NCBI RefSeq assembly: GCF_012932375.1
Contig: NZ_JAAIIG010000006.1
Location: 62,001 to 126,000 of the forward strand
Direction: 5' to 3'
Length of the DNA: 64,000 nt
Source: Bifidobacterium olomucense
GTDB lineage: Bacteria > Actinomycetota > Actinomycetes > Actinomycetales > Bifidobacteriaceae
A program made the translations under genes and the position numbers. The notes beneath the pieces are model-generated. The model saw nothing but the letters and a program-made list of their open reading frames with translations, ran no database searches and was not told the DNA's origin. Shown piece after piece: positions 8,560 through 17,521 of the stretch (position 1 is its first letter; each line of letters begins with the position of its first letter).

Positions 8560-9957
8560 CTACCGTCCGCGAATCAGCGAGCGGACGATGGCCAGGAAGC
8601 CGAGGCTCATCGCGCCGGCCAATACCGCAAACACCTGCGGGCGACGCAATTCGTTGCGCACGCCGATCGCATCGGTGATGCAGTGGTCCTCGAACCACAC
8701 GCGCACCTCGTTGCTGGAGTAGCGGCCCACCAAGTCGCCCCACGTGAGCATGCGGGTCACGTAACCGGCCGGATTGCTTTCGTGGAATTCAAACAGACGG
8801 ATTCCGCGGTATCGGGACTTCGGCCCATAACACTCGAATCCGCAGGTCGGCGCATACCCCAAGTCGATGCCGTGCGCGTGGCCGACGAAGGCGTTTTTAT
8901 GGTCGTGACCGCAGAACAGCGCGAAATACCCGCCGGCCGCGTTGAGGGCCGCCACCTCACCTACGTTCTCGTCCGCACATCCGATCGCCTCGCCCAATCG
9001 CGAACCCGGGCGGCAAATCTCATGATTGAGCACATAGCAGTGCCCGGCATAGGCACGCGCGCCCTCCACCGCGTTCGGCGTCCAAGCCGGCACCTCCTTC
9101 AGGCAGTCGTAGAATTCCTGCGGTGGAATGTGCTGGAAGGCGATGGCCGGCACCGGTTTGCCGTCGCCATTGCGCGCGCCGAGCTCATCCTGCACTGTGC
9201 CCAGCCATTCGAGCGCTTCGGGCGTGGGCGTGCCATAGCCATCCGAATCGGCCAGATCAAGGCCACGCGAGTTGACCACATACGCCGGGTATTGCGCGTC
9301 GTTTTCTTCCGGCTTGCCGGCGTAGTCACCCGAATTGACCATCATCACGGCCATCGCCACACGGCCGGACCCATCGGACGCCTCAATAGGCAACGCAAAC
9401 GTACCGGGCTCCAGACTGTCTTTCGGATTCATGCATCCCGGGAATTCGCGGTACAGATCATCCTGTTCCTCGGCCAGAATGCCACACTGGAAGTCGTGGT
9501 TGCCGTACGTGGCGGCGAACGGTACGCCCGCCTGCATAATCGGACTCAGGAATCCGGCGAACGTGCGGCGTACTTTCTCGCGGGTCTGGTCCATAAGTTC
9601 GTCCATCGTCACCGGTGCGTTGGCGTCGTTATCGGTGACGGTATTGGCGACTGCCTTGCCCGCGGCCTTGCGCAGCACCTGCCTGCGTTTGATGCCGCGC
9701 AGCTTGGCCTCCACCTCGGTGACGGCGCGGACGCGAGCGCCGGGTTCCTCGCCACGGCGGCGCAGGAAGGTGTCGATATAGGCGGGATCGTAGCCGCGGA
9801 TCTGGTCGCCGGTGAAGACCACCAGATCCGGGTCGGAGGCGCGGATGGCCTCACGAATGAGGCGGATCGTGTCCGGGCGCACGTCGGGGCCGTCCTGCAC
9901 GTCGGCCATTTGCAGCACGCGGAAGCTGCCGTCTTCGCGGAATCGCAAGCTCGTCAT
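8560..9957 (-). CDS. Calcineurin-like metallophosphoesterase with a C-terminal membrane segment
   Basis: A 465-residue phosphoesterase. The dimetal-binding motifs are in order: MADVQDGPD (17-25, first Asp motif), VVFTGDQIRG (about 46-55), YGNHD (about 150), QHIPP (about 276) and CGHDHKN (about 346). The N-terminal half matches the PhoD/Icc/purple-acid-phosphatase-like group found in many Firmicutes and Actinobacteria. No signal peptide is seen. The last ~25 residues (VFAVLAGAMSLGFLAIVRSLIRGR) form a hydrophobic helix with a positive tail, so it may be a tail-anchored membrane protein facing the cytoplasm. The substrate cannot be told. It sits between the two zinc-ribbon/PASTA paralogues, co-oriented with the second. 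Confidence 0.9.
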   Translation of the reverse strand: MTSLRFREDGSFRVLQMADVQDGPDVRPDTIRLIREAIRASDPDLVVFTGDQIRGYDPAYIDTFLRRRGEEPGARVRAVTEVEAKLRGIKRRQVLRKAAGKAVANTVTDNDANAPVTMDELMDQTREKVRRTFAGFLSPIMQAGVPFAATYGNHDFQCGILAEEQDDLYREFPGCMNPKDSLEPGTFALPIEASDGSGRVAMAVMMVNSGDYAGKPEENDAQYPAYVVNSRGLDLADSDGYGTPTPEALEWLGTVQDELGARNGDGKPVPAIAFQHIPPQEFYDCLKEVPAWTPNAVEGARAYAGHCYVLNHEICRPGSRLGEAIGCADENVGEVAALNAAGGYFALFCGHDHKNAFVGHAHGIDLGYAPTCGFECYGPKSRYRGIRLFEFHESNPAGYVTRMLTWGDLVGRYSSNEVRVWFEDHCITDAIGVRNELRRPQVFAVLAGAMSLGFLAIVRSLIRGR

Positions 9958-10087
9958 GCCTCAACAGTGTAGAGGCGCGCGGCCGCGGACACCCGATCGT
10001 TCACAGTACCGGCACAGGGGATTTGCGTGGCCGTAATCAGCCGGCGATTGATGAGGCTATGTGCGCCCTCACGTCACCGCTCGCCGA

Positions 10088-12739
10088 CTATTCGGTCAGG
10101 TAGTACACCGTCTCGTCAAGCGGCGCCTCATTCATGTGATAGTAGATGATTTTCAGGAAGGCCTTACTGCTGTCGGGTTTGGCTTTGCCCGCTACATACG
10201 ACGATGAATACGATGATGCCGCAAGGCCTTCCAGCTTGCTGGAGCTGGTGCCAGCCGGTATGTACGCCACCTCGAACGGCTTGAAAATCTCAGCTTCAGA
10301 GAAAAACTCGTCACCGTTGTAGCACGCGTCGGAGCCGCGGTAGCTGCCGCACTGGTAGTCACTGTCCGGCCCCTTAAGGTCCAATCCGACGTCTTCGGGC
10401 ACCCATCTCGGATCCGCATCCGCCAATTGCAACTTGGACACCGTATGATCATCCGGGCTCATGTACAGGTCCTTCGAACCGGACGACGTCGCCTTGCCGG
10501 TGTCGTCGATGGTGATGCACGAGGAATTATCCTTCTGGCAGTACTTGCCGGCGATCGGCGTGAAGTCACCGCCGCTCACAGTCGAGCGGATTTCCTGCAG
10601 GGTCATGTCTTTGGCCGACTTCTTCGACGTGGACTTGTCTGACGAATCGGACGAATCGGACGAATCGGCACCGCTCTTGGATGCGGGAACCTTCACGTCG
10701 GCGTCCGGCAGGGAATCCCAGTCGAGGTCGCCGTTTTGCTCCATGAGATAGTAGACGGTCGAGCCACTGGGTGCCGGCTTCATCGGCTCCATCTCATTCT
10801 GATATCCGTTTGCTGACTTGTTGGTGGGCACGAACGGATCGACCTGATGCGCCCAGTCGTCAACTGGGTCGCTGGTGGAGTCGTACAGGCTCTTGTCACG
10901 CACCAGAATGAACGGACGGGTGGTGTCGATCTTCTCTTCCTTGTTGGCCTTCGCCAGTTCATCGGCGTCAAAGTAGCCGGACGATTCCAGCGAATCCACA
11001 TCGGAGCCCACCGGGAAATAGACCACGAAATCCTTCATCTCGTAGGTCAATCCGGTCGGACCACTGTAATGTTCGGCGCCGGCCGGCGGGGTCATTGTAC
11101 CGCCTGAAAAATCGGCCATTTTATAGACACCGTCGATGCAATACTCTCCTACGGAAGAACCGGTCATGGTTGTCGTGCCACAGTTCGGCAAATCCATGCC
11201 AGCGTACAGCTCGAACATGCCCCAATCCTTGAGCAGCAGATGGTTTTTCATCGGCAGCTTGTTCGGATCCGTGTACTGATCGGCGGACAGCATCGCGCCG
11301 CTGATGTCTTGCGAGAAATTACTGAGACCAAGGAGATGATCCTTGTCTTCGTCCTCGCCCTTGATATGCAGGTACTGGTAATCGTCGGACGTCGTACCGC
11401 CGTACGGGGTGGAGGACGACTGTTCCAGCGTGACGCAATCCTTGGAGGCGTCCTTCACCTCGTTCTTGCAGTACATGCCGATCATCGCGCTGGCCTGTAT
11501 GCTGGCCATCCGTCCGTTATACGAGTTGTCACGGCTCAGCACGTCCATGTTGCTGTCTTTATCGATGCCGTAATACAGCGTGACCGATTCGCCGGAGCTC
11601 AGTTCGGAGCCCGGTGCCGGGTATGAACCGGAGATTTTGCCCACGTACTGTTCGGACGAATAATGCGGTTTGAGCGTTACGTCATAGCCTTCCGCCTCCA
11701 GCGCGCTGACCGCGTCGGATTTCTCCTGGCCGAGGATGTCCACCGGAATGCCGTCGCCCTTCGAGGCCACGCCGATGTAGATGCCGTCGCTCTCCTCGTC
11801 TTCGGTCAATCCCACGCCTGGTGCCGGGTAAGTGACGGCGACCTGACCTTCCGGCGTCTTGCTGTCTTGCGCGATGACGACCTTCTTGTAGTGCACCGGC
11901 ACGCCCATGTCCGCGAACGTATCGGTCACCTTGTTCACGTCCTTGCCCACGGTGTCTTTCGGCACGCCCGGGCCGGCCGACTCCTGCACGGTGACCGTGG
12001 AGCCCTGCTTGACGCGAGCGCCCGCCTGAGCGCCCTCATAGCCGAGGAATGCGCCGCGCTCCTCGCCGGAGAAGACCGGCACGGTTTTGACCTTCAGGCC
12101 CTTGGCTTTCAGCGCCGCCGTGATGTCCTTCGCCTTGACCACCGATTTCTTGCCGTTTTTGCTGGTCACGCCGCTGGCGATGCTCGCCGCATCCGGCAGA
12201 ACCTTGCCGCCCCACATTTCCGCGCGGTAGGTAAAGAACAGGGTTGTTCCGGCCACGAGCAGGGCCACAAGAATGATGGACAGGAGGATGACGAGCTTGT
12301 TCGGGCCGCGCTTGGCAACTGCGGTCACCGTAGCTGCGTATGACGGCGGGACCGGTTGGGTCGTGGGCTGAGTCGCGGACGGGCCGGTCGGGTTTGTCGA
12401 GTTCGTTGGGTAGCCGGAGGCTGCGTACGGAGCGTTTGTGGCGGGCGCGGGGACGCTGGGCGTACCGGGGGCGGGCGCGGGCGTACCTGACGTACCGGGC
12501 AGCGGCGGATGGTCGATCATCGTTTGATCAGGCATCGGCATCGGCGCGGACGGCCCGGACGCGGCCTGCCCCGGAGCGGGCGGCCAAGCAGCGTTCTGTC
12601 CCGGTGCCGGGACCTGATTTGCGGTCACGCCCGGCTGATTCGGCTGCGCTGCCGCGCTACCGGCCGGCAGCTGCGCGCCGCACTGCTCGCAGAATCGGCT
12701 ACCCCCATTATTGACAGCACCACATCGTTGACAAATCAT
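10088..12739 (-). CDS. Zinc-ribbon / PASTA-repeat membrane protein (paralogue B)
   Basis: An 883-residue paralogue of the protein at 5807-8260 with the same order of parts: zinc ribbon (C3, C6, C17, C20), Pro/Ala/Gln-rich linker, transmembrane helix (about 147-170), and three PASTA-like repeats (about 178-390). The C-terminal domain appears in two versions here. The first has YCKNEVKDASKDCVTLE (about 421) through GYFDADELAKANKEEKIDT and FILVRD (about 608). The second, more diverged, runs from YCQKDNSSCITID (about 733) through IPAGTSSSKLEGLA (about 823) to the C-terminus. A Ser/Asp-rich linker (DSSDSSDSSDKS) joins them. The start has a GAGAGAAG ribosome site. The function is unknown; duplication with divergence is clear from the sequence. 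Confidence 0.85.
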   Translation of the reverse strand: MICQRCGAVNNGGSRFCEQCGAQLPAGSAAAQPNQPGVTANQVPAPGQNAAWPPAPGQAASGPSAPMPMPDQTMIDHPPLPGTSGTPAPAPGTPSVPAPATNAPYAASGYPTNSTNPTGPSATQPTTQPVPPSYAATVTAVAKRGPNKLVILLSIILVALLVAGTTLFFTYRAEMWGGKVLPDAASIASGVTSKNGKKSVVKAKDITAALKAKGLKVKTVPVFSGEERGAFLGYEGAQAGARVKQGSTVTVQESAGPGVPKDTVGKDVNKVTDTFADMGVPVHYKKVVIAQDSKTPEGQVAVTYPAPGVGLTEDEESDGIYIGVASKGDGIPVDILGQEKSDAVSALEAEGYDVTLKPHYSSEQYVGKISGSYPAPGSELSSGESVTLYYGIDKDSNMDVLSRDNSYNGRMASIQASAMIGMYCKNEVKDASKDCVTLEQSSSTPYGGTTSDDYQYLHIKGEDEDKDHLLGLSNFSQDISGAMLSADQYTDPNKLPMKNHLLLKDWGMFELYAGMDLPNCGTTTMTGSSVGEYCIDGVYKMADFSGGTMTPPAGAEHYSGPTGLTYEMKDFVVYFPVGSDVDSLESSGYFDADELAKANKEEKIDTTRPFILVRDKSLYDSTSDPVDDWAHQVDPFVPTNKSANGYQNEMEPMKPAPSGSTVYYLMEQNGDLDWDSLPDADVKVPASKSGADSSDSSDSSDKSTSKKSAKDMTLQEIRSTVSGGDFTPIAGKYCQKDNSSCITIDDTGKATSSGSKDLYMSPDDHTVSKLQLADADPRWVPEDVGLDLKGPDSDYQCGSYRGSDACYNGDEFFSEAEIFKPFEVAYIPAGTSSSKLEGLAASSYSSSYVAGKAKPDSSKAFLKIIYYHMNEAPLDETVYYLTE

Positions 12740-12831
12740 CGTTGTTCTTCTCTCTCGTCGAATGATGCACTATGGCATCATTCTACCGAGAAACGAACGC
12801 ACGCAAGCAACGACTGCGGGACTAGCGGGGA

Positions 12832-13452
12832 CTACCGGAACAGGCTCACGCCGCGACGCGCGGTGCAGTAGGCGTTACCCAGCCATGTATGGCGCGAGTT
12901 GGGCCATACGGCTCCCAAACGCGGCGCATTCTGACTCATCCAGATGCTCGGCACACGGCCGTCCGCCGAACGCGAACCCAGCAGATTGAAGCCGTTCTTC
13001 TCCAACAGCCATTCCGGATGCTGGGTGGCGATGGCGAGGCCCTCTTCCAGCGTGAGCGGCAGACGTTCGTCAGAATCGATGAGCTTGCGGGCCACATCCG
13101 GTTCACGGTTCACATAGCAGGTGCCGGTATGCGGATCGACCACCAAGTAGAACGGACCCTCCGGCGGCATGAAACCGTCCTGCGGCAGGAAGCTGGCGAT
13201 GTCGCGCGGGGGCATCGTGGTGAACCCGGCCATGCGGTTGATCGAGGTTCGGGCGATCAGCGATTCCGGCGAAACCAGCTCGCGCGTGGGCACCAGCAGA
13301 ATATTCGAGCCCAGATCGCTCTGCTCCAGCGCGGAGATCAACGGACGGGCCAGCGCGCGGAACGCGGCGGCGCTCATATCCGCCACGTCCGGGTAGCCCA
13401 AGGCCACGATACGGTCAAGCTGTTTTTGCGCTTCCACTGATGCGATCGACAT
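12832..13452 (-). CDS. DUF5701-like conserved protein
   Basis: A 206-residue soluble protein with no signal peptide or membrane segment. It resembles actinobacterial DUF5701 proteins: an N-terminal KQLDRIVALGYPDVADMS segment, a central region with LVVDPHTGTCYVNREPD, and a C-terminal LTLEEGLAIATQHPEWL. Its biochemical role is not known to me. It is transcribed alone, between paralogue B and the divergent asd. I considered an SseB-type domain; the fit is weaker. Confidence 0.6.
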   Translation of the reverse strand: MSIASVEAQKQLDRIVALGYPDVADMSAAAFRALARPLISALEQSDLGSNILLVPTRELVSPESLIARTSINRMAGFTTMPPRDIASFLPQDGFMPPEGPFYLVVDPHTGTCYVNREPDVARKLIDSDERLPLTLEEGLAIATQHPEWLLEKNGFNLLGSRSADGRVPSIWMSQNAPRLGAVWPNSRHTWLGNAYCTARRGVSLFR

Positions 13453-13659
13453 GCCTACTAGCCTAGCGCGGCGGGACGTCGGGGATGGGGCGGGGCTGGA
13501 GCGTTCCGACCGGAAGACACGGGCGCGAGGTTCCCGGTCAGAGGGCTTCGGACGGCCCGACCCCGGCCATCATGCGGAAGTACGCGGCACGTGGCACGGC
13601 GTTTCCGTAAGATTGACGATTACGTGTGAACACCCATCCATCTGACCCAAGGGGTTGAT

Positions 13660-14754
13660 ATGTCCGAAAAGTTGAAGGTCGGCGTGCTTGGCGCCACCGG
13701 CATGGTCGGCCAGCGTTTCATCACGCTGCTGGAAAATCATCCGTGGTTCGAGCTGACCACGCTCGCCGCCTCCGCGCATAGCGCCGGCAAGACTTACGAG
13801 GAGGCCGTCGGCGACCGCTGGAAGATGGAGACGCCGATGCCGGAGTTCGTCAAGCACATGACGGTGCTTGACGGCGATGACGTGGAGAACGTGGCCAAGG
13901 ACGTGGACTTCATGTTCTCCGCGGTGAACATGCCCAAGGACCAGATTCGCGCCATCGAGGAGCGCTACGCGAAAACCGAGACCCCGGTGGTCTCGAACAA
14001 CAGCGCCCATCGTTGGACGCCGGATGTGCCGATGGTCGTGCCGGAGATCAATCCGGAGCATTTCGCGGTGATCGAGCATCAGCGTCGTCGTCTGGGCACC
14101 ACGCGCGGATTCATCGCCGTCAAGCCGAACTGCTCGATTCAGGCGTACACCCCGGCGCTGGCCGCGTGGAAGGAGTTTGAGCCGCGTGAAGTGGTGGTGA
14201 GCACGTATCAGGCCATTTCCGGTGCCGGCAAGACCTTCAAGGATTGGCCCGAGATGGTGGGCAACATCATTCCGTTCATCTCCGGCGAAGAGGCGAAGAG
14301 CGAGAAGGAGCCGCTCAAGGTGTTCGGTCATGTGGACGCCGAGCGCGGCGAAATCGTGCCGTTCGAGGGGGCTCTGCGCATCACCTCGCAGTGCATTCGC
14401 GTGCCTGTGCTGAACGGTCACACCGCCACCGTGTTCATCAACTTCGGCAAGAAGGCCACGAAGGAAGAGCTTATCGACCGCTTGGTGAACTACACTTCGC
14501 AGGCCGCAGAGCTCGGACTGCCGCACGCGCCGAAGCAGTTCATCCAGTACCTGACCGAGGATGATCGTCCGCAGGTCAAGCTGGATGTGGATTATGAGGG
14601 CGGCATGGGCGTTTCCATCGGCCGTCTGCGTGAGGACTCCATTTTCGACTGGAAGTTCGTGGGCCTCGCACACAACACATTGCGCGGTGCCGCCGGCGGT
14701 GCGCTGGAATGCGCCGAAATGCTCAAGGCGCTCGGCTACATCACGAAGAAGTAG
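13660..14754 (+). CDS. asd: Aspartate-semialdehyde dehydrogenase
   Basis: Reduces aspartyl phosphate to aspartate semialdehyde with NADPH, the branch point for lysine/diaminopimelate, threonine and methionine. The 364-residue protein has the nucleotide-binding GVLGATGMVGQRF (about 8-20) and the catalytic cysteine at C158 in KPNCSIQAY. The motif context and length fit the archaeal/fungal-type ASADH branch rather than the E. coli type. The ATG follows AAGGGG. The gene converges on the split aspartokinase genes; in many actinobacteria lysC and asd form one operon, so this arrangement is different. Confidence 0.95.
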   Translation: MSEKLKVGVLGATGMVGQRFITLLENHPWFELTTLAASAHSAGKTYEEAVGDRWKMETPMPEFVKHMTVLDGDDVENVAKDVDFMFSAVNMPKDQIRAIEERYAKTETPVVSNNSAHRWTPDVPMVVPEINPEHFAVIEHQRRRLGTTRGFIAVKPNCSIQAYTPALAAWKEFEPREVVVSTYQAISGAGKTFKDWPEMVGNIIPFISGEEAKSEKEPLKVFGHVDAERGEIVPFEGALRITSQCIRVPVLNGHTATVFINFGKKATKEELIDRLVNYTSQAAELGLPHAPKQFIQYLTEDDRPQVKLDVDYEGGMGVSIGRLREDSIFDWKFVGLAHNTLRGAAGGALECAEMLKALGYITKK

Positions 14755-14784
14755 CCTCGCACCACATACGCGGTTTGTGGCGGT

Positions 14785-15052
14785 TCGCGCTTTTCGCACG
14801 ATTCGTACTTTTGCGCACAATTCGCGCTTTTCGCACGATTCGGGCGCAAATGGGGTGTATGAACCGCCCACACCCGAATCGCGCGAAAAGCGAGCAGAAC
14901 AGGCCAGATTCAAGCAACCCCACACCCGAATCGCGCGAAAACGTCCCACACGTGCCTACATTCGGCCACTTTGCACCCGAATCGCGCGAAAAGTACACCG
15001 CAAGAGGCTCATACACCCCGCCTACACCCAAATCGTGCGAAAAGTGCGCATA
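14785..15052. repeat. Array of AATCGCGCGAAAAG-type motifs downstream of asd
   Basis: At least four direct copies of a motif close to CCCGAATCGCGCGAAAAG (near 14875, 14925, 14979, 15026) and two or three copies in the opposite orientation (near 14787-14845, as CTTTTCGCACGATTCG) occur in 270 bp. No gene is supported here. The same motif forms another array at 61983-62192 and one isolated inverted copy near 19465. Confidence 0.8.
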
Positions 15053-15088
15053 GCACACGAATAACGGCGCATAGGCAAACAATATATG

Positions 15089-15141
15089 CGAGAAGGTTTG
15101 TTGCTCTGCCATATCTTTCGGCAGAGCAACAAACCTTCTCG
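15089..15141. repeat. Perfect 22-bp stem-loop
   Basis: Arms 15089-15110 and 15120-15141 are perfectly complementary (GAGAAGGTTTGTTGCTCTGCC-type) around a 9-nt loop. It could terminate asd, although no T-run follows. It abuts the large palindromic element that starts at 15142. Confidence 0.85.
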
Positions 15142-15332
15142 CTTACAAGGGGCTGATATCCGGTTAGCGGGAGGTCTATCTGCTTTACGAGGGGCTGCGC
15201 CGGAACGATAACGCCCATATTCGTCCCTAATTTCAACGTCATTACGCCATGTTCCGGGCCTGTGTATTTGTCGGACAGCCCCTCGTAAAGCAGATAGATA
15301 TTCCGAACAGCGGAAATCAACCCCTTGTAAAG
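15142..15332. repeat. ~190-bp nested palindromic element, copy 1
   Basis: Left outer and inner units (CTTACAAGGGGCTG at 15142 and TATCTGCTTTACGAGGGGCTG near 15178) are mirrored on the right by CAGCCCCTCGTAAAGCAGATA (near 15277) and CCCCTTGTAAAG (ending 15332). The centre of about 80 bp is not palindromic. The same architecture and spacing are seen at 41446-41636 and 51429-51618. Confidence 0.85.
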
Positions 15333-15362
15333 GAGAAAGCCCTCCATGCGGAGGGCTTTCTC
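15333..15362 (-). terminator. Terminator of the aspartokinase unit
   Basis: A perfect 13-bp stem, GAGAAAGCCCTCC/GGAGGGCTTTCTC, with a 4-nt loop. In the minus direction it is followed by CCTTTAC. It lies 58 bp past the stop codon of the ACT-domain gene. Confidence 0.8.
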
Positions 15363-15419
15363 ATGCAATAGTGCGAATTCGTGCGACTTTCGTGCGACTA
15401 CACACGCATTCACACAAGC

Positions 15420-15986
15420 TCAGCGACCGGTGCCACCGTAAACCACAGCTTCGATCTGGTCGGCGTCAAGGCCATACGCGGTGTGCAGCGCCTTGACGGC
15501 GTCGTTGAGCTGGTCGAGCGGCACGAGGGCGGCGATACGAATCTCCGAGGTGGAGATCATCAGCACGTTGATGCCCTTGTCACTCAGAGCCTGGAAGAAC
15601 TTGGCGGCCAGACCGGAGTGGGTCTTCATGCCGACGCCCACCACGGCCACCTTGCCCACGTTGGTGTTCACGTCGAAGGAATGGTATCCGAGCTCCTCCT
15701 GCTTGTCGAGCAGCGTATCCTGCACCTGCTTGACGGCGGATTCCGGCACGGTGAAGGAGATATCCGCAGTACCCACGGACGCGCCGGCCTGCACGATCAT
15801 ATCCACGTTCACACCGGCAACGGCCAGCTCGGTGAACACCTTGGCGGCCATACCCGGTTCGTTCGGCACGCCGCGCACCGTGGCCAGCGCTTCGGAGCGA
15901 TCGTGCGCAATGCCGGAGATCACCGGGGCTTCAGGGCCCAGGTCGGGGAACAGGTCTCCCATGGATTTCGCTTCTTCTTCAGTCAT
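15420..15986 (-). CDS. Separate ACT-domain regulatory subunit of aspartokinase
   Basis: A 188-residue protein equal to the C-terminal regulatory half of actinobacterial aspartokinases: PVISGIAHDRSEALATVRGV, then VNVDMIVQAGA, VAVVGVGMKTHSG, INVLMISTSEIRIAAL and the terminal EAVVYGGTGR, i.e. two ACT domains that bind lysine/threonine. It lacks a kinase domain. The ATG at 15986 has AAGG 8-9 nt upstream. The catalytic gene ends 73 bp before it in a different frame, at the linker where Corynebacterium LysC joins its two halves. Corynebacterium makes a similar beta subunit from an internal start within one gene; here the two parts are separate genes. It probably assembles with the protein encoded at 16060-16824. 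Confidence 0.9.
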   Translation of the reverse strand: MTEEEAKSMGDLFPDLGPEAPVISGIAHDRSEALATVRGVPNEPGMAAKVFTELAVAGVNVDMIVQAGASVGTADISFTVPESAVKQVQDTLLDKQEELGYHSFDVNTNVGKVAVVGVGMKTHSGLAAKFFQALSDKGINVLMISTSEIRIAALVPLDQLNDAVKALHTAYGLDADQIEAVVYGGTGR

Positions 15987-16059
15987 GTCTGTCGCCTTAT
16001 CTTGTGGTCTTGTGATCTGTATTACGAATGATTCGAGGGGTGGAATCCGAAATCCGGAG

Positions 16060-16824
16060 CTAGTCCAGATTCGGCAGCGTGCGCGGGTCCACGCCGTCGG
16101 GCACCACCAGCGTGCCGGGACGGTGCGAGAACGAGGAGCGCACGTGCAGCGGCATGTTGAATCGCTGCGCGTATTCCACGCAGCGCAACGCCAACACCTT
16201 GGAGCCGCAGCTGGCCATCTCCAGAATCGCGTCGTAGCCGATGTACGGGATGCGCTTGGCGGCCGGCACGATGCGGGGGTCGGCGGTGAAGATGCCGTCC
16301 ACGTCGGTGTAGATCTCGCAGATGTCCGCACCGAGCGCCACAGCAAGCGCCACGGCGGAGGTGTCGGAACCACCGCGGCCGAGCGTGGTGGCGTCGCCCT
16401 TGGCGTTGATGCCTTGGAAGCCAGCCACGATGGCCACGTCACCCATCGAGAGAGCGTTCTTCACACGGTCCGGCTTGACGGCCTTGATGTGGGCCGCGCC
16501 GTAACGGGCGTCGGTGAAGAAGCCCGCCTGCTGACCGGTGAAGGAGTGGGCACGATCGCCGGCGGCGTGAATGGCCATGGCCAGCAGACTCATCGAGATA
16601 CGCTCGCCGGCGGTCATCAGCATGTCCATCTCGCGCTCGGGCGGGTTGGAGTCGATGCTCAGCGCCTGATCGATGAGGTCGTCGGTGGTGTCGCCCATGG
16701 CGGAGACCACCACGGCCACCTTATTGCCTTTTTTCTTCGTTTCCACGACGCGCTTGGCCACGCGCTTGATCGATTCCGCGTCGGCCACCGATGAGCCGCC
16801 GTACTTCTGCACGATGAGAGCCAC
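16060..16824 (-). CDS. lysC: Aspartokinase, catalytic domain only
   Basis: Phosphorylates aspartate, the first step of the lysine/threonine/methionine family. The 254-residue protein begins [15 protein letters not shown] (the KYGG ATP-binding motif) and contains [30 protein letters not shown] and the [12 protein letters not shown]-like segment [19 protein letters not shown]. It stops after [11 protein letters not shown], where full-length enzymes (about 420 aa) continue into ACT domains; those are encoded by the next gene, 15420-15986. Clean termination, a short spacer and an own ribosome site downstream argue against a simple recent frameshift, although a sequencing error cannot be excluded from one sequence. 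Confidence 0.93.
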   Translation of the reverse strand: MALIVQKYGGSSVADAESIKRVAKRVVETKKKGNKVAVVVSAMGDTTDDLIDQALSIDSNPPEREMDMLMTAGERISMSLLAMAIHAAGDRAHSFTGQQAGFFTDARYGAAHIKAVKPDRVKNALSMGDVAIVAGFQGINAKGDATTLGRGGSDTSAVALAVALGADICEIYTDVDGIFTADPRIVPAAKRIPYIGYDAILEMASCGSKVLALRCVEYAQRFNMPLHVRSSFSHRPGTLVVPDGVDPRTLPNLD

Positions 16825-17140
16825 TGCTGTCCTTCGTTCTTCTCTTGGGCTGTGTTTCAGGCCGCGGACGCATGTTTACGATGCCACCGTTGCCTCACGT
16901 TTGCGCCTTATTCTACGTAAGCGGCACGATTATAAGGAGCACGCGCTTTGCCATATGACCGCCCACCCATCATACGGACGCGAACGCCGCCGGAAGCGCC
17001 GCCGGAAGCACGACCGAATCCCCATACCAAAGTTCAGCTGCAGCACCTTGCAGTCGTACGGCCCACCGCATCTTGTCGCATCTCGCTATTCACCAGAGCG
17101 CCCAGTCCAATACACAATCCAATACATCACCATCAACGTA
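16825..17140. promoter_or_regulatory. Intergenic region with a lysC -10 candidate
   Basis: A consensus TATAAT lies on the minus strand at 16929-16934, about 105 bp before the lysC start. A good -35 was not found. The rest of the region carries no supported gene; it holds a short CGCCGGAAGCG repeat near 16985. Confidence 0.4.
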
Positions 17141-17166
17141 TTAATTACTAGAATACTAGTGATTAA
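17141..17166. promoter_or_regulatory. Palindromic operator upstream of hipB
   Basis: TTAATTACTAG (17141-17151) and CTAGTGATTAA (17156-17166) are inverted with one mismatch and a 4-nt gap. This is the kind of dyad bound by HipB-type autorepressors, 51 bp before the hipB start. An AT-rich TATTATGCTGTTGATAAT stretch lies between, suitable for a promoter. Confidence 0.65.
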
Positions 17167-17217
17167 CTGCGAAAAAAGATATTATGCTGTTGATAATAAT
17201 CGAGATGTGAGGAAGAT

Positions 17218-17511
17218 ATGAAATACGTGCCTACTGCCGTAAAGCGCGATTTGCGCACAATCGGAGAGCAACTCATGCAACAGCGCAAGCTGCTCTCTCT
17301 CACGATTGCCGACGTGGCACAGCGCGCAGGCGTAAGCCCCACCACCGTCGCCAACATCGAACAAGGCAAAGCAGTACGCACCGATTCACTGATAAGTGTT
17401 GCGCACGTGCTCCAACTCGCAGACGCCATGGTAAAAGCCTGCGACCCTTACACCACCGATCTCGGAAGACTCCGCGCCGGCGAAATTCTCCCCAAACGCG
17501 TTCGCAGATAA
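17218..17511 (+). CDS. hipB: HipB-like helix-turn-helix antitoxin/repressor
   Basis: A 97-residue DNA-binding protein with an XRE-type helix-turn-helix (LTIADVAQRAGVSPTTVANI, about 27-46) and an N-terminal RDLRTIGEQLMQQRK helix. It is encoded 10 bp before a HipA kinase, the usual order of type II HipBA modules, where HipB neutralises HipA and represses the operon. The ATG follows GAGGAAG. Codon use looks less GC-biased than in the neighbours. Confidence 0.88.
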   Translation: MKYVPTAVKRDLRTIGEQLMQQRKLLSLTIADVAQRAGVSPTTVANIEQGKAVRTDSLISVAHVLQLADAMVKACDPYTTDLGRLRAGEILPKRVRR

Positions 17512-17521
17512 GGCCAAAAGC

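Noticed and set aside
14561-15156. Small frames downstream of asd with repeated HPNRAKS-like peptides
   Set aside because: They are translations of the AATCGCGCGAAAAG repeat array and overlap the end of asd.
16060-16062. Aspartokinase truncated by a pseudogene-making frameshift
   Set aside because: The break falls exactly at the domain linker, and the downstream part has its own start and ribosome site, so two functional genes are more likely. Resequencing would settle it.
15480-16794. Open frames antisense to the aspartokinase genes
   Set aside because: They disappear into known conserved coding sequence on the minus strand; no independent evidence.
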